Below are positions 1 through 7,019 of a DNA stretch of 40,124 nt, in pieces. The first letter of the stretch is position 1. Every line of letters starts with the position of its first letter. This DNA comes from Helicobacter anseris (GTDB lineage: Bacteria; Campylobacterota; Campylobacteria; Campylobacterales; Helicobacteraceae): assembly GCF_003364335.1 (NCBI RefSeq), contig NZ_NXLX01000015.1:1-40124 (forward strand), read 5' to 3'. A program made the translations under genes and the position numbers. The notes below the pieces were generated by a model. The model was not told where the DNA came from. It did no database searches and saw only the letters and a list, made by a program, of their open reading frames with translations.

Positions 1-2
1 TA

Positions 3-119
3 AAAACTTATCTAGTAGGTCCATTTAATAATCAAGAAGAAGCTAATAATGCTAAAGAGAGTTTAGAGAAAGCAAGAAAGCTTTTAGATTCTCAAACAAG
101 AGTGGTTGTTATAAGATAG
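3..119 (+). CDS. SPOR-domain protein, C-terminal fragment (5' end outside window)
   Basis: An open frame enters from the left edge and ends at TAG. Its last 38 residues contain YLVGPFNNQEEANNAK and end in a VVVI strand, which is the pattern of the C-terminal half of a SPOR domain (GPF followed by an EEA helix). SPOR domains bind glycan strands lacking stem peptides at division sites, so the complete protein is probably an envelope or division protein such as an RlpA-like or FtsN-like factor. Which one cannot be decided, because the rest lies outside the window. The gene converges on priA, and the 159 bases between them hold one copy of a 37-bp repeat. Confidence 0.65.
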   Translation, partial: KTYLVGPFNNQEEANNAKESLEKARKLLDSQTRVVVIR

Positions 120-222
120 ACTAGTATTAAAAAGTAGAATGATTTTTCTCTTCTTCTGCAACCTTCAAACAAATATTCTATATTATTTTTTACTTTAAAT
201 ATTTGTTTTAAACAACAAAAAT

Positions 223-259
223 AAAACTCCTTAGTTTAAGTGGTGGTTGGAGAGGGAAA
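223..259 (+). repeat. Left copy of a 37-bp perfect inverted repeat, tRNA-3'-end-like core
   Basis: This 37-bp stretch is the exact reverse complement of 39794-39830. On the minus strand the core reads CCCTCTCCAACCACCA, which has the layout of a tRNA 3' end: five T-stem bases, seven acceptor bases, a discriminator A and CCA. No matching T-loop, anticodon arm or 5' half lies next to it, so it is not a working tRNA gene. It sits between the convergent ends of the SPOR gene and priA. Looser matches to the right-hand locus extend on its upstream side, including TGTTTTAAACAA at 204-215. Confidence 0.85.
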
Positions 260-278
260 GAGGAACTATTTGGAGGTT

Positions 279-2138
279 TTATGAAAAATCAATCGGGTCA
301 ATGTCAATCTCAAAATTTCTTTGCGAATGAAGGAGTTTTTGAAGAATTTTGATTGTTTGGGTGATTTTGTAGCTTCTTAATAAAATATGATAACGATAGA
401 TATTACCTATTTTTTCAATGCCTGATTTTCCATATCCTACAACCTCAAAAATATCTGTCTGATTTTTGATAAGAGATAAAATATTTTGCATATTACTTTT
501 TGCTAGGTTTTCTTCTTTGTTTTCAAAATGCAAAATCACAAGTTTTGTAAATGGAGGATAGAACTCTTTTCTATTTTGCAATTCATAATCCAAAAAATCT
601 TGATAATCTAGTAGATATTCTCTTAAAAATACCGCATTGAGACTTTGAATTACAACTTTTCCATTTTCTTTTCTACCGCTTCTTCCTGCAACTTGATAAA
701 TTAAACTAAAGGTTTTTTCTGTACATCTAAAATCAGGACTTTTTAGAAGATAGTCGATTTCTAGAATAATTGCGAGTTTTACATTATGAAAATCATGACC
801 TTTTGCAATCATTTGTGTGCCAATGAGGATTTGGGTTTTTTTCTTTGAAAAATCACTCAATAGCTGCTTGAGTTTTTTTTCTGTGTTGGCATGATCTTTA
901 TCAAAAATCGCAATTTCTATATCTGGAAAATTATTTTGTAAATCTATGGCAAGTTGCGCTGTTCCTATTCTTTTTGAAATAAAATCAGTGGCATTGCAAG
1001 TAGGACATTTTTCAGGGATTGGCATAGAAAAATTGCAATAATGACAAAGCATCATATTTTTTTTATGATGCAAACTCATTGCCACACTGCAATATTTACA
1101 CATTATTGTATTGCCACATTTATTGCAAAGAAGAGTTTTGAAATTTGCTCTTGTAGGAGCAAATATGATAATTTGCTCATCTCTTTTTAGAGTTTCTGCA
1201 ATAAGATTTAGAAGTTTTTGATTCAAAACTTCAGTTGATATGTCAAACTCAATATTTTTTTTTGAATCAAAAAAAGTTCCTTTTAATCGAAAAATACTTT
1301 TTTCTTTTGATGCTAGATAGTAGCTTTGGATACTAGGGGTAGCTGATCCTAACACTACTTTAATATCTGTTTGTTTTGCTAGAAATATACAGAGGTCTTT
1401 GGCATTATATCTTGGCTTATTCTGGGATTTGTAGGCATCATCATGTTCTTCATCAACAATGATAATTCCTAGATTCTGCAATGGTAAAAAAAGCGCACTT
1501 CTAGCACCCGCAATAATTTTTATTTCTCCATTTTGCAATCGCTTTAAAATCTCTTGTTTTTTTTTGTTTGTAATCTTGCTATGCCATATTCCAACAATAT
1601 CTCCAAATGCATCTTTTAATCTCTTTTCTGTTTGTGGAGTGAGTGAAATTTCTGGCATAAGAAATAATGCTTGTTTGTTTTGATTTAAAATTTTTGTAAT
1701 AAGATGAAAAAATATTTCAGTTTTGCCACTACCTGTATCTCCAAAAAGTAAAGATAAATTTTTATTCTCACAAAAAAGCAATGCTTTTTGTTGCTGTTGA
1801 TTGAGTGTTTTTAGATGATATGCTATTTTTGGAGATATTGCATTATCTGTATTTTTTTCTTGTGGTGTGAAGATACCAAAAGTTTCTCCATAACTTGTGC
1901 AGTAATATTGTGCAATAAAATTAGCCAATTTTATTTGTATGGAAGTGAAATAAAAATTTGTTTTTTCTACCTCTTTACATTGAAATGATGGCTTAGCTGT
2001 AGATTCTATGACAACCCCAAAGGTATTTTTATTTTTTAGTTTTAAGGCAACAATTTCATATTTTTCTAAGGGATTTTGTGATGCGTAGGTTAGCAAAGGA
2101 GCATTGGATTTTAATAGAGCAATAAGATAATAAAACAT
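279..2138 (-). CDS. priA: Primosomal replication restart helicase PriA
   Basis: This 619-residue protein is a 3'-5' superfamily 2 helicase that reloads the replisome at stalled forks. Walker A is GDTGSGKT (133-140) and the Walker B box is DEEH (229-232). Between the two helicase lobes are eight cysteines (338, 341, 347, 350, 365, 368, 378, 381), spaced as in the PriA double zinc site, and a SATPS motif lies near 265. It is shorter than E. coli PriA (about 730 residues), mostly in the N-terminal DNA-binding part, and this is usual for Helicobacter. The ATG overlaps the stop of the preceding small gene by one base (TAATG), so the two are probably translationally coupled. Confidence 0.97.
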   Translation of the reverse strand: MFYYLIALLKSNAPLLTYASQNPLEKYEIVALKLKNKNTFGVVIESTAKPSFQCKEVEKTNFYFTSIQIKLANFIAQYYCTSYGETFGIFTPQEKNTDNAISPKIAYHLKTLNQQQQKALLFCENKNLSLLFGDTGSGKTEIFFHLITKILNQNKQALFLMPEISLTPQTEKRLKDAFGDIVGIWHSKITNKKKQEILKRLQNGEIKIIAGARSALFLPLQNLGIIIVDEEHDDAYKSQNKPRYNAKDLCIFLAKQTDIKVVLGSATPSIQSYYLASKEKSIFRLKGTFFDSKKNIEFDISTEVLNQKLLNLIAETLKRDEQIIIFAPTRANFKTLLCNKCGNTIMCKYCSVAMSLHHKKNMMLCHYCNFSMPIPEKCPTCNATDFISKRIGTAQLAIDLQNNFPDIEIAIFDKDHANTEKKLKQLLSDFSKKKTQILIGTQMIAKGHDFHNVKLAIILEIDYLLKSPDFRCTEKTFSLIYQVAGRSGRKENGKVVIQSLNAVFLREYLLDYQDFLDYELQNRKEFYPPFTKLVILHFENKEENLAKSNMQNILSLIKNQTDIFEVVGYGKSGIEKIGNIYRYHILLRSYKITQTIKILQKLLHSQRNFEIDIDPIDFS

Positions 2139-2350
2139 TACAATGTAATTTTTGCGATAATATCTTGTATCTGGGTATTTTGCAAGGCTTCTTTTTGGAT
2201 TTTTTGTAAATAAAGCATTAGAAGTTCTTGAGTTTTGAGATTTTTATCCCCAAAAGTTTCAACAAGATCTTGTTTGATAGAATCTGCAAAATTTTTTAAA
2301 TCAAGTTCAAATTGTTTGTCTTCAATTTTGATGATGAGTTTGTTGTCCAT
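2138..2350 (-). CDS. Small conserved-looking hypothetical protein upstream of priA
   Basis: This 70-residue acidic protein begins MDNKLIIKIEDKQFELDL and then appears mainly helical. I do not recognise a family. It has no signal peptide, membrane segment or cysteine. Support for a real gene is positional: it lies 2 bases after the stop of the coiled-coil gene upstream, and its stop overlaps the priA ATG by one base. All three point the same way, so they probably form one transcript. A role linked to PriA is possible but is only inferred from position. Confidence 0.7.
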   Translation of the reverse strand: MDNKLIIKIEDKQFELDLKNFADSIKQDLVETFGDKNLKTQELLMLYLQKIQKEALQNTQIQDIIAKITL

Positions 2351-2352
2351 TT

Positions 2353-2565
2353 TTATAATACTGATTGGATTTTTTCATAAATTTTTTGCACCTCAGAATC
2401 TTTTTGTGCAATTTGCTCATAGAGTTGAGATATTTGTCTGTCTTTTTCTTCATTTTGTGTTGTGAGTGTTGTGATTTTTAATCGCAGGGCTTGTAGCTCG
2501 TTTTTTTGTTCTTGGATAGTCTGTAAGAGTTCATCAACTTTGGTATTTAATTTTTCTAATAACAT
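2353..2565 (-). CDS. Small coiled-coil protein (ZapB-like in shape)
   Basis: This is a 70-residue protein that is almost entirely coiled coil: LLEKLNTKVDELLQTI is followed by continuous heptads rich in Q, E, K and L up to the C-terminus. The frame stays open upstream to 2646, but I chose the internal ATG at 2563-2565 because AGGA lies six bases before it and because the longer form would run into the 3' end of the preceding gene. The shape resembles ZapB-type division proteins, but coiled coils of this size occur in many unrelated families, so no function is assigned. It is two bases from the next small gene and belongs to the leftward run ending in priA. Confidence 0.7.
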   Translation of the reverse strand: MLLEKLNTKVDELLQTIQEQKNELQALRLKITTLTTQNEEKDRQISQLYEQIAQKDSEVQKIYEKIQSVL

Positions 2566-2608
2566 TATTTTTCCTACATAATTTTTGCTTAAAGTATAGC
2601 AATTTAAA

Positions 2609-2998
2609 TTATAAATTTTGCTCCTCTTGTATGGCTTTATTTTCAATTCTCAAAAGATCTTTAAACCATTCTTCAAAGTTTTTTGCAATTTTTTCTTTCT
2701 CTAAAAAACTCGTATTATATACTGCCCCATCTTCACAATCAATACTTACAATGGTATTGAGATATTCATCAAAATGTATAGCAATTTCTGTTTGCTTAAA
2801 TAGAGGGTGATCTTTTCTATATCTTTTTGTTACACCTATGACACAAGGATAGTCATCAATATTTTCAAAACTTTCTAAAAATCCATAGACTTCATAGTAT
2901 TCCCCATCATAATATCCTATATTATTTATAAATTTTGCATAATCCTTAGGAAGCGTAATTTTTAGAGAATCTTCAATAGTTTTTACTCTATTTATCAT
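2609..2998 (-). CDS. SUKH superfamily (SMI1/KNR4-like) protein
   Basis: A 129-residue soluble protein with the SUKH pattern: an N-terminal helix followed by LPKDYAKFI, a YGFLESFENI segment, a central strand TIVSIDCEDGAVYN, and a C-terminal helix FEEWFKDLL. Bacterial SUKH proteins often act as immunity proteins against nuclease or other toxins of polymorphic toxin and contact-dependent systems, though some are stand-alone regulators. No toxin gene is seen nearby. AAGGAATAAAATG gives a strong ribosome binding site. The gene heads the leftward run towards priA and diverges from the SMR pair over a 70-bp gap containing overlapping -10 elements. The fold call is from motif recognition only. Confidence 0.65.
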   Translation of the reverse strand: MINRVKTIEDSLKITLPKDYAKFINNIGYYDGEYYEVYGFLESFENIDDYPCVIGVTKRYRKDHPLFKQTEIAIHFDEYLNTIVSIDCEDGAVYNTSFLEKEKIAKNFEEWFKDLLRIENKAIQEEQNL

Positions 2999-3032
2999 TT
3001 TATTCCTTATCTGATTCTTTTGGTATTTTAGA

Positions 3033-3040
3033 AGTATAGT
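3033..3040. promoter_or_regulatory. Overlapping divergent -10 elements (SUKH gene / SMR pair)
   Basis: The 8-bp stretch AGTATAGT reads TATAGT on the plus strand (3035-3040), 29 bases before the first SMR start, and TATACT on the minus strand (3033-3038), 35 bases before the SUKH gene start. Both are close to the TATAAT box of Campylobacterota sigma-70 promoters, in which the -35 box is usually not conserved. Physical overlap means RNA polymerase could serve only one direction at a time. No guanidine-type riboswitch could be recognised in this short leader. Confidence 0.45.
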
Positions 3041-3068
3041 AGAATTACAGCTTTTTTGGAGGCTTGAA

Positions 3069-3377
3069 ATGATTTGGATTTTTATAGGGGCATTTTTTGA
3101 GGTGCTTTGGGCATTGGGATTAAAGTATGCAACTGGAAGTATTATTGGAATCTTAGGAATTGTATTGTGTGTGATATGTTCGTTTTTTTGTGCAATCCAA
3201 GCTTGTAAAAAAATGGAAGTGGGTAGTGCCTATGCTATTTTTGTAGGACTTGGTGCTGCTGCTTTAACAAGTATTGATATGTTTATCAATGGTTTGCATT
3301 ATGCAAAATTATTCTTGATTTTTATCTTGTTATGTGGTGTGTTGGGTATTAAAATCGCTCAAAATAAGGAGGGGTAA
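3069..3377 (+). CDS. SMR family efflux subunit A (Gdx/SugE-like or YkkC-like)
   Basis: This 102-residue protein has four predicted membrane helices. WIFIGAFFEVLWALGLKY carries the family's essential membrane glutamate (E12) and the W-A-GLK signature of SugE/Gdx-type members, and SAYAIFVGLGAAA is the conserved helix-3 segment. SMR proteins are dimeric proton-coupled exporters of guanidinium or cationic drugs. The stop overlaps the next SMR gene's ATG by one base, so a heterodimer of the YkkCD kind is likely. GGAGG lies six bases before the ATG. Substrate is uncertain. Confidence 0.85.
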   Translation: MIWIFIGAFFEVLWALGLKYATGSIIGILGIVLCVICSFFCAIQACKKMEVGSAYAIFVGLGAAALTSIDMFINGLHYAKLFLIFILLCGVLGIKIAQNKEG

Positions 3378-3700
3378 TGCATTGGATATTTTTGATTTTT
3401 GCTGGGTGTTTTGAGGTATTGGGTATTTTGACGATGAAAAAGGTTTCAAGCAAAAAGGGAAAAAGTTTTTGGTTATGGCTTTGTGTATTGTTACTAGTTT
3501 TTGCTTGTTCTTTATCTTTATTGTCTTTGGCTATGAGAGAAATTGATATTAGTGTAGCATATGCAGTTTGGACTGGTATAGGTGCAGTTGGTGGTGTAGT
3601 GATGGCAAGAATTATCTATCAAGAGAAAATTACCCTATTAAAAGGAGTTTGTCTTTTTGTGATTATTGCTTCAGTAATTGGGTTGAAATTGTTGGGATAA
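3377..3700 (+). CDS. SMR family efflux subunit B
   Basis: This 107-residue four-helix protein is the partner of the preceding SMR gene. The essential glutamate is E13 in FAGCFEVLGILTMKK, and helix 3 carries SVAYAVWTGIGAVGGV. A short lysine-rich loop (SSKKGKSF) separates helices 1 and 2. Paired SMR genes generally encode obligate heterodimers in which the two subunits have opposite membrane orientation; the charged loops here would fit this, but topology was not computed. It is followed after 51 bases by uvrB, which has its own promoter. Confidence 0.85.
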   Translation: MHWIFLIFAGCFEVLGILTMKKVSSKKGKSFWLWLCVLLLVFACSLSLLSLAMREIDISVAYAVWTGIGAVGGVVMARIIYQEKITLLKGVCLFVIIASVIGLKLLG

Positions 3701-3711
3701 GAGAATATTTG

Positions 3712-3717
3712 TATAAT
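3712..3717 (+). promoter_or_regulatory. -10 element of uvrB
   Basis: A perfect TATAAT, followed by a T-rich stretch, lies 34 bases before the uvrB ATG. GGGGGA at 3741-3746 serves as ribosome binding site. The promoter sits just after the SMR stop codon, so uvrB need not depend on read-through from the efflux genes. Confidence 0.6.
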
Positions 3718-3751
3718 TCTTTTTTTATTTTAAATATTTTGGGGGACTAAA

Positions 3752-5728
3752 ATGCCAAAATTTATTTTAGATTCTAGCTATGCGCCTGCAGGAGATCAAG
3801 CTCAAGCGATAGAAAAACTTGTAGAGAGTATCAATCACAATCATCAATATCAAACACTCATAGGAGTTACAGGGAGTGGCAAAACCTATACTATGGCAAA
3901 TATTATTGCTAGGTTAAATATGCCTACATTGATTATGAGTCATAACAAAACTTTATGCGCACAGCTTTATAGTGAATTTAAGGGTTTTTTTCCAAAAAAT
4001 CATGTGGAATATTTCATTTCTCACTTTGATTATTATCAGCCAGAAGCATATATTCCAAGAAGGGATTTGTTTATTGAAAAAGATTCGAGTATCAATGAGG
4101 ATTTAGAGAGATTGCGTCTTAGTGCTACCACTTCTCTTTTGGCATATGATGATGTGATTGTTGTAGCTAGTGTATCAGCAAATTATGGTTTAGGAAATCC
4201 TGAAGAATATCTTCAAATGATTGAAAAAATTCAAGTAGGTGAAAAGCGTAAATACAAAGAATTCTTATTAAAACTTGTAGATATGGGATATAGTCGAAAT
4301 GACACTTTTTTTGAGAGAGGTAACTTTAGAGTTAGTGGAGAGAGTGTGGATATTTTCCCAGCATATAATGAGGTGGAATTTGTAAGGGTTGAATTTTTTG
4401 ATGATGAGATTGAGCGTATTGCACTTTTTGATAGCATTGAAAGAAAGGAAGTAAAAAGACTTGATAGCCATGTGATTTATGCTGCAAATCAATTTATCGT
4501 AGGATATGAGCGTCAAAAAATTGCATTGCGAAACATAGAAGAAGAATTGCATCAAAGACTTGCTTTTTTTGAAAAAGAAGGCAAGATGATTGAATACAAT
4601 CGTTTAAAATCTCGCACAGAATTTGATTTAGAGATGATACAAGCAAGCGGGATTTGTAAGGGTATTGAAAATTATGCAAGACATCTGACAGGAAAAAAAG
4701 AGGGTGAAACACCCTATTCTTTACTAGATTACTTTGAGCAAAAGAAAAAGCCTTATTTAATTATCATTGATGAATCTCATGTTTCTTTGCCCCAGTTTGG
4801 AGGTATGTATGCAGGTGATAGAAGTAGAAAGGAAGTGCTTGTAGAATATGGTTTTAGGCTTCCTAGTGCTCTAGATAATCGCCCCTTACAGTTTGAAGAA
4901 TTCATCCATAAGGCCCCACATTTTTTATTTGTTTCAGCTACTCCAGCACAAAAAGAATTAGAATTATCTCAAGGTAATATTGCAGAGCAGATTATTAGAC
5001 CCACAGGGCTTTTAGATCCTATCTATGAAGTGAGAGATAGCGATAATCAAGTGCAGGATTTGTTTGATGAAATCAAGCAAGTAATCGCAAGAAAGGAGCG
5101 GGTTTTAATCACTACTTTAACAAAAAAAATGGCAGAAGAGCTTAGTAAATATTATGCAGAATTGGGAATTAAAATCCAGTATATGCATAGTGATATTGAT
5201 GCAATCGAACGTAATCACCTCATCAGATTGTTAAGGCTTGGTGAGTTTGATGTGCTTGTGGGAATCAATCTTTTAAGAGAGGGGTTGGATTTGCCAGAAG
5301 TGAGTCTAGTCGCAATTATGGATGCGGATAAAGAAGGGTTTTTGAGAAGTGAAACAAGTCTTATACAAACGATGGGGAGAGCTGCGAGAAATGTGAATGG
5401 GAAAGTAATTTTATATGCAAAAACCATTACCAAATCAATGCAAAAAGCTATGGATATCACTGATTATCGTCGTAAAAAACAGCAAGAACACAATAAGAAA
5501 TATAACATTACACCAAAATCCGTGGCAAGAAATCTTGAAGATGAATTAAAATTAGAATCTAGTGCAAATCTTTATGAAAAAACCTCTAAAAAGAACAAGA
5601 TTCCAAAAGCAGAGAGAGATAGTATTATCAAAGAGTTAAATAAAAAAATGCTAGAAGCTTCTAAAAGACTTGATTTTGAAGAAGCTGCAAGATTGCGTGA
5701 TGAAATCGCCAGGATTAGAAGTATGTAG
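3752..5728 (+). CDS. uvrB: Excinuclease ABC subunit B (UvrB)
   Basis: This 658-residue protein is the damage-verifying helicase-like subunit of nucleotide excision repair. Walker A is GVTGSGKT (38-45). The beta-hairpin that clamps DNA is marked by [12 protein letters not shown], and the conserved block around [14 protein letters not shown], helicase motif V/VI ([23 protein letters not shown]) and the C-terminal UVR domain ([16 protein letters not shown]), which contacts UvrC, are all present. Length is normal for the family. UvrA and UvrC are not in the window. Confidence 0.98.
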   Translation: MPKFILDSSYAPAGDQAQAIEKLVESINHNHQYQTLIGVTGSGKTYTMANIIARLNMPTLIMSHNKTLCAQLYSEFKGFFPKNHVEYFISHFDYYQPEAYIPRRDLFIEKDSSINEDLERLRLSATTSLLAYDDVIVVASVSANYGLGNPEEYLQMIEKIQVGEKRKYKEFLLKLVDMGYSRNDTFFERGNFRVSGESVDIFPAYNEVEFVRVEFFDDEIERIALFDSIERKEVKRLDSHVIYAANQFIVGYERQKIALRNIEEELHQRLAFFEKEGKMIEYNRLKSRTEFDLEMIQASGICKGIENYARHLTGKKEGETPYSLLDYFEQKKKPYLIIIDESHVSLPQFGGMYAGDRSRKEVLVEYGFRLPSALDNRPLQFEEFIHKAPHFLFVSATPAQKELELSQGNIAEQIIRPTGLLDPIYEVRDSDNQVQDLFDEIKQVIARKERVLITTLTKKMAEELSKYYAELGIKIQYMHSDIDAIERNHLIRLLRLGEFDVLVGINLLREGLDLPEVSLVAIMDADKEGFLRSETSLIQTMGRAARNVNGKVILYAKTITKSMQKAMDITDYRRKKQQEHNKKYNITPKSVARNLEDELKLESSANLYEKTSKKNKIPKAERDSIIKELNKKMLEASKRLDFEEAARLRDEIARIRSM

Positions 5729-5731
5729 ATT

Positions 5732-5824
5732 ATGAAATTAGAAAAATTTGATTATATTGAGTATATAGCTAAGTTGATTGAAGATTCTTATCGTGTAAAT
5801 GCATATAATCAAGAATATGTATAG
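5732..5824 (+). other. 30-codon open frame after uvrB, possible gene fragment
   Basis: Three bases after the uvrB stop, an ATG opens a 30-residue frame (MKLEKFDYIEYIAKLIED and on) that ends in TAG. Composition looks like coding sequence of this genome, and it reads like the amino end of a larger soluble protein. No continuation is visible in the other frames before the DUF1104 gene. It may be a remnant, a tiny gene or chance. No strong ribosome binding site precedes it. Confidence 0.25.
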
Positions 5825-5909
5825 TTTATTTAAATTCTTGTTACTCACTCGTTATATCATTCTGACAACCATTATTATTTAATGGTAATAAAACTTTAAA
5901 AGGAACTTT

Positions 5910-6329
5910 ATGAAAAAAGTTATTTTTGCATTGGCATTTGTGGGGTTATTGTTTGGTCATGATTTTTCAAAGATGAGCAATGAAGAGTTGATAGGTATTG
6001 CTGGTAAGGTTGATGTAAAAGAAGTTGCAGATTATCAAATTGAATTGCATAAGAGAATCAAGGAGATGAAAAAAGCAGATGCAAAAGAATTCCATAAAAA
6101 ATTAAAAGAAGCAACAGAAAAAAATACAGAAAATATGACTTTAAAAGAATTTAAAGAAAGAATGGAAGCAATTAAACAAGCAGTAGGTGAGCGTATCAAA
6201 ACAATGAGCAAAGAAGAGTGCAAAAAAAGTGGTTTATGTCATTTTTATAAACACTTAGATCATAAAAAAGAAGCATGTCCTCATCATGATGATAAACCAA
6301 AGGATAAAAAATCTAAAAAAGATAAGTAA
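5910..6329 (+). CDS. DUF1104-family secreted protein with Lys/His-rich tail
   Basis: A 139-residue protein with a signal peptide (MKKVIFALAFVGLLFG) followed by HDFSKMSNEELIGIAGKV, the start pattern I associate with DUF1104, a family found mainly in Helicobacter and Campylobacter. The middle is helical and highly charged (repeated KEFH/KEF blocks). The C-terminus has two cysteines in ECKKSGLCHFYKHLDH, a third in ACPHHDD, and a lysine/aspartate tail. The clustered His, Cys and Asp suggest possible metal binding in the periplasm, but this is inference. AAAAGGA precedes the ATG. The molecular function of the family is not known to me. Confidence 0.75.
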   Translation: MKKVIFALAFVGLLFGHDFSKMSNEELIGIAGKVDVKEVADYQIELHKRIKEMKKADAKEFHKKLKEATEKNTENMTLKEFKERMEAIKQAVGERIKTMSKEECKKSGLCHFYKHLDHKKEACPHHDDKPKDKKSKKDK

Positions 6330-6353
6330 TTTTTCATAACAACTTTGATTTAG

Positions 6354-6359
6354 TATAAT
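6354..6359 (+). promoter_or_regulatory. -10 element of thyX-polA
   Basis: A perfect TATAAT in the context TAGTATAATG lies 27 bases before the thyX ATG, and AAGAGGT gives a ribosome binding site. It probably drives both thyX and the overlapping polA. Confidence 0.6.
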
Positions 6360-6386
6360 GCTTCAAATATAAAAAGAGGTAATCTT

Positions 6387-7019
6387 ATGAAAGTAGTTTT
6401 GAGGCATTATACACCAATAGAAATTTGTTCCTTATCCATTAGAACTTGCTGGCAGAGTTTTGATAAAAGTGATAATGGTGGTGAAAAAGATATGGCTTTA
6501 ATTGATAGGGTGGGTAATAAAAATAAACATTCTAGTACGCTAGAACATTTGTATTATAACTTCTATATTCAGGATATTAGTCGTGCTTGTTTGCAAGAAC
6601 TAGCAAGGCATAGAATCGCAAGTCTTAGCGTAAAATCAACACGATATACACTCAAAGAACTCAAAGAAGAAGAGACATTTCTACCACTTAGCGATATAAA
6701 TAAAAAGCGAGCTGAAAGATTTTTGGTTTTTACTAAAAATACATTAGTTGATGAGGCATCGATACAGGCCTTAGAAAAATTACGATGCATTCTTGTAGAT
6801 GGAGTATCTAATGATATTGCAAAATATGCCTTACCAGAAAGCTATAAAACAGAATTGGCTTGGAGTATCAATGCAAGGAGTTTGCAAAACTTCTTAGAAT
6901 TAAGAAGCTCTAAATCAGCGCTTTGGGAGATTAGGGAGCTTTCAAATGCGGTTTTTGAAGCATTGCCACAAGAACATAAATTTATTTTTGTTGAAAAGAT
7001 GCAAGATTGCAAACAATAA
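6387..7019 (+). CDS. thyX: FAD-dependent thymidylate synthase ThyX
   Basis: ThyX makes dTMP from dUMP with FAD, NADPH and methylene-tetrahydrofolate, replacing ThyA in many Campylobacterota. The 210-residue protein carries the ThyX signature RHRIASLSVKSTRY (74-87), which fits RHR-x7-S and the extended form ending in SxR. Other family features are STLEH (50-54) and the C-terminal LRSSKSALWEIR region. Its last 13 bases overlap the start of polA, linking precursor supply and repair synthesis in one transcript. Confidence 0.97.
   Translation: MKVVLRHYTPIEICSLSIRTCWQSFDKSDNGGEKDMALIDRVGNKNKHSSTLEHLYYNFYIQDISRACLQELARHRIASLSVKSTRYTLKELKEEETFLPLSDINKKRAERFLVFTKNTLVDEASIQALEKLRCILVDGVSNDIAKYALPESYKTELAWSINARSLQNFLELRSSKSALWEIRELSNAVFEALPQEHKFIFVEKMQDCKQ

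Noticed and set aside
242-278. Possible tRNA gene on the minus strand ending in CCA
   Set aside because: No T-loop, anticodon arm or 5' acceptor strand can be matched; only the 3' terminal 16 bases fit.
3001-3068. Possible guanidine riboswitch before the SMR pair
   Set aside because: The leader is under 35 bases from the -10 element and shows no recognisable guanidine-I, -II or -III elements.
4231-4712. Antisense open frames within uvrB
   Set aside because: Shadow frames opposite a conserved gene, without ribosome binding sites or recognisable domains.
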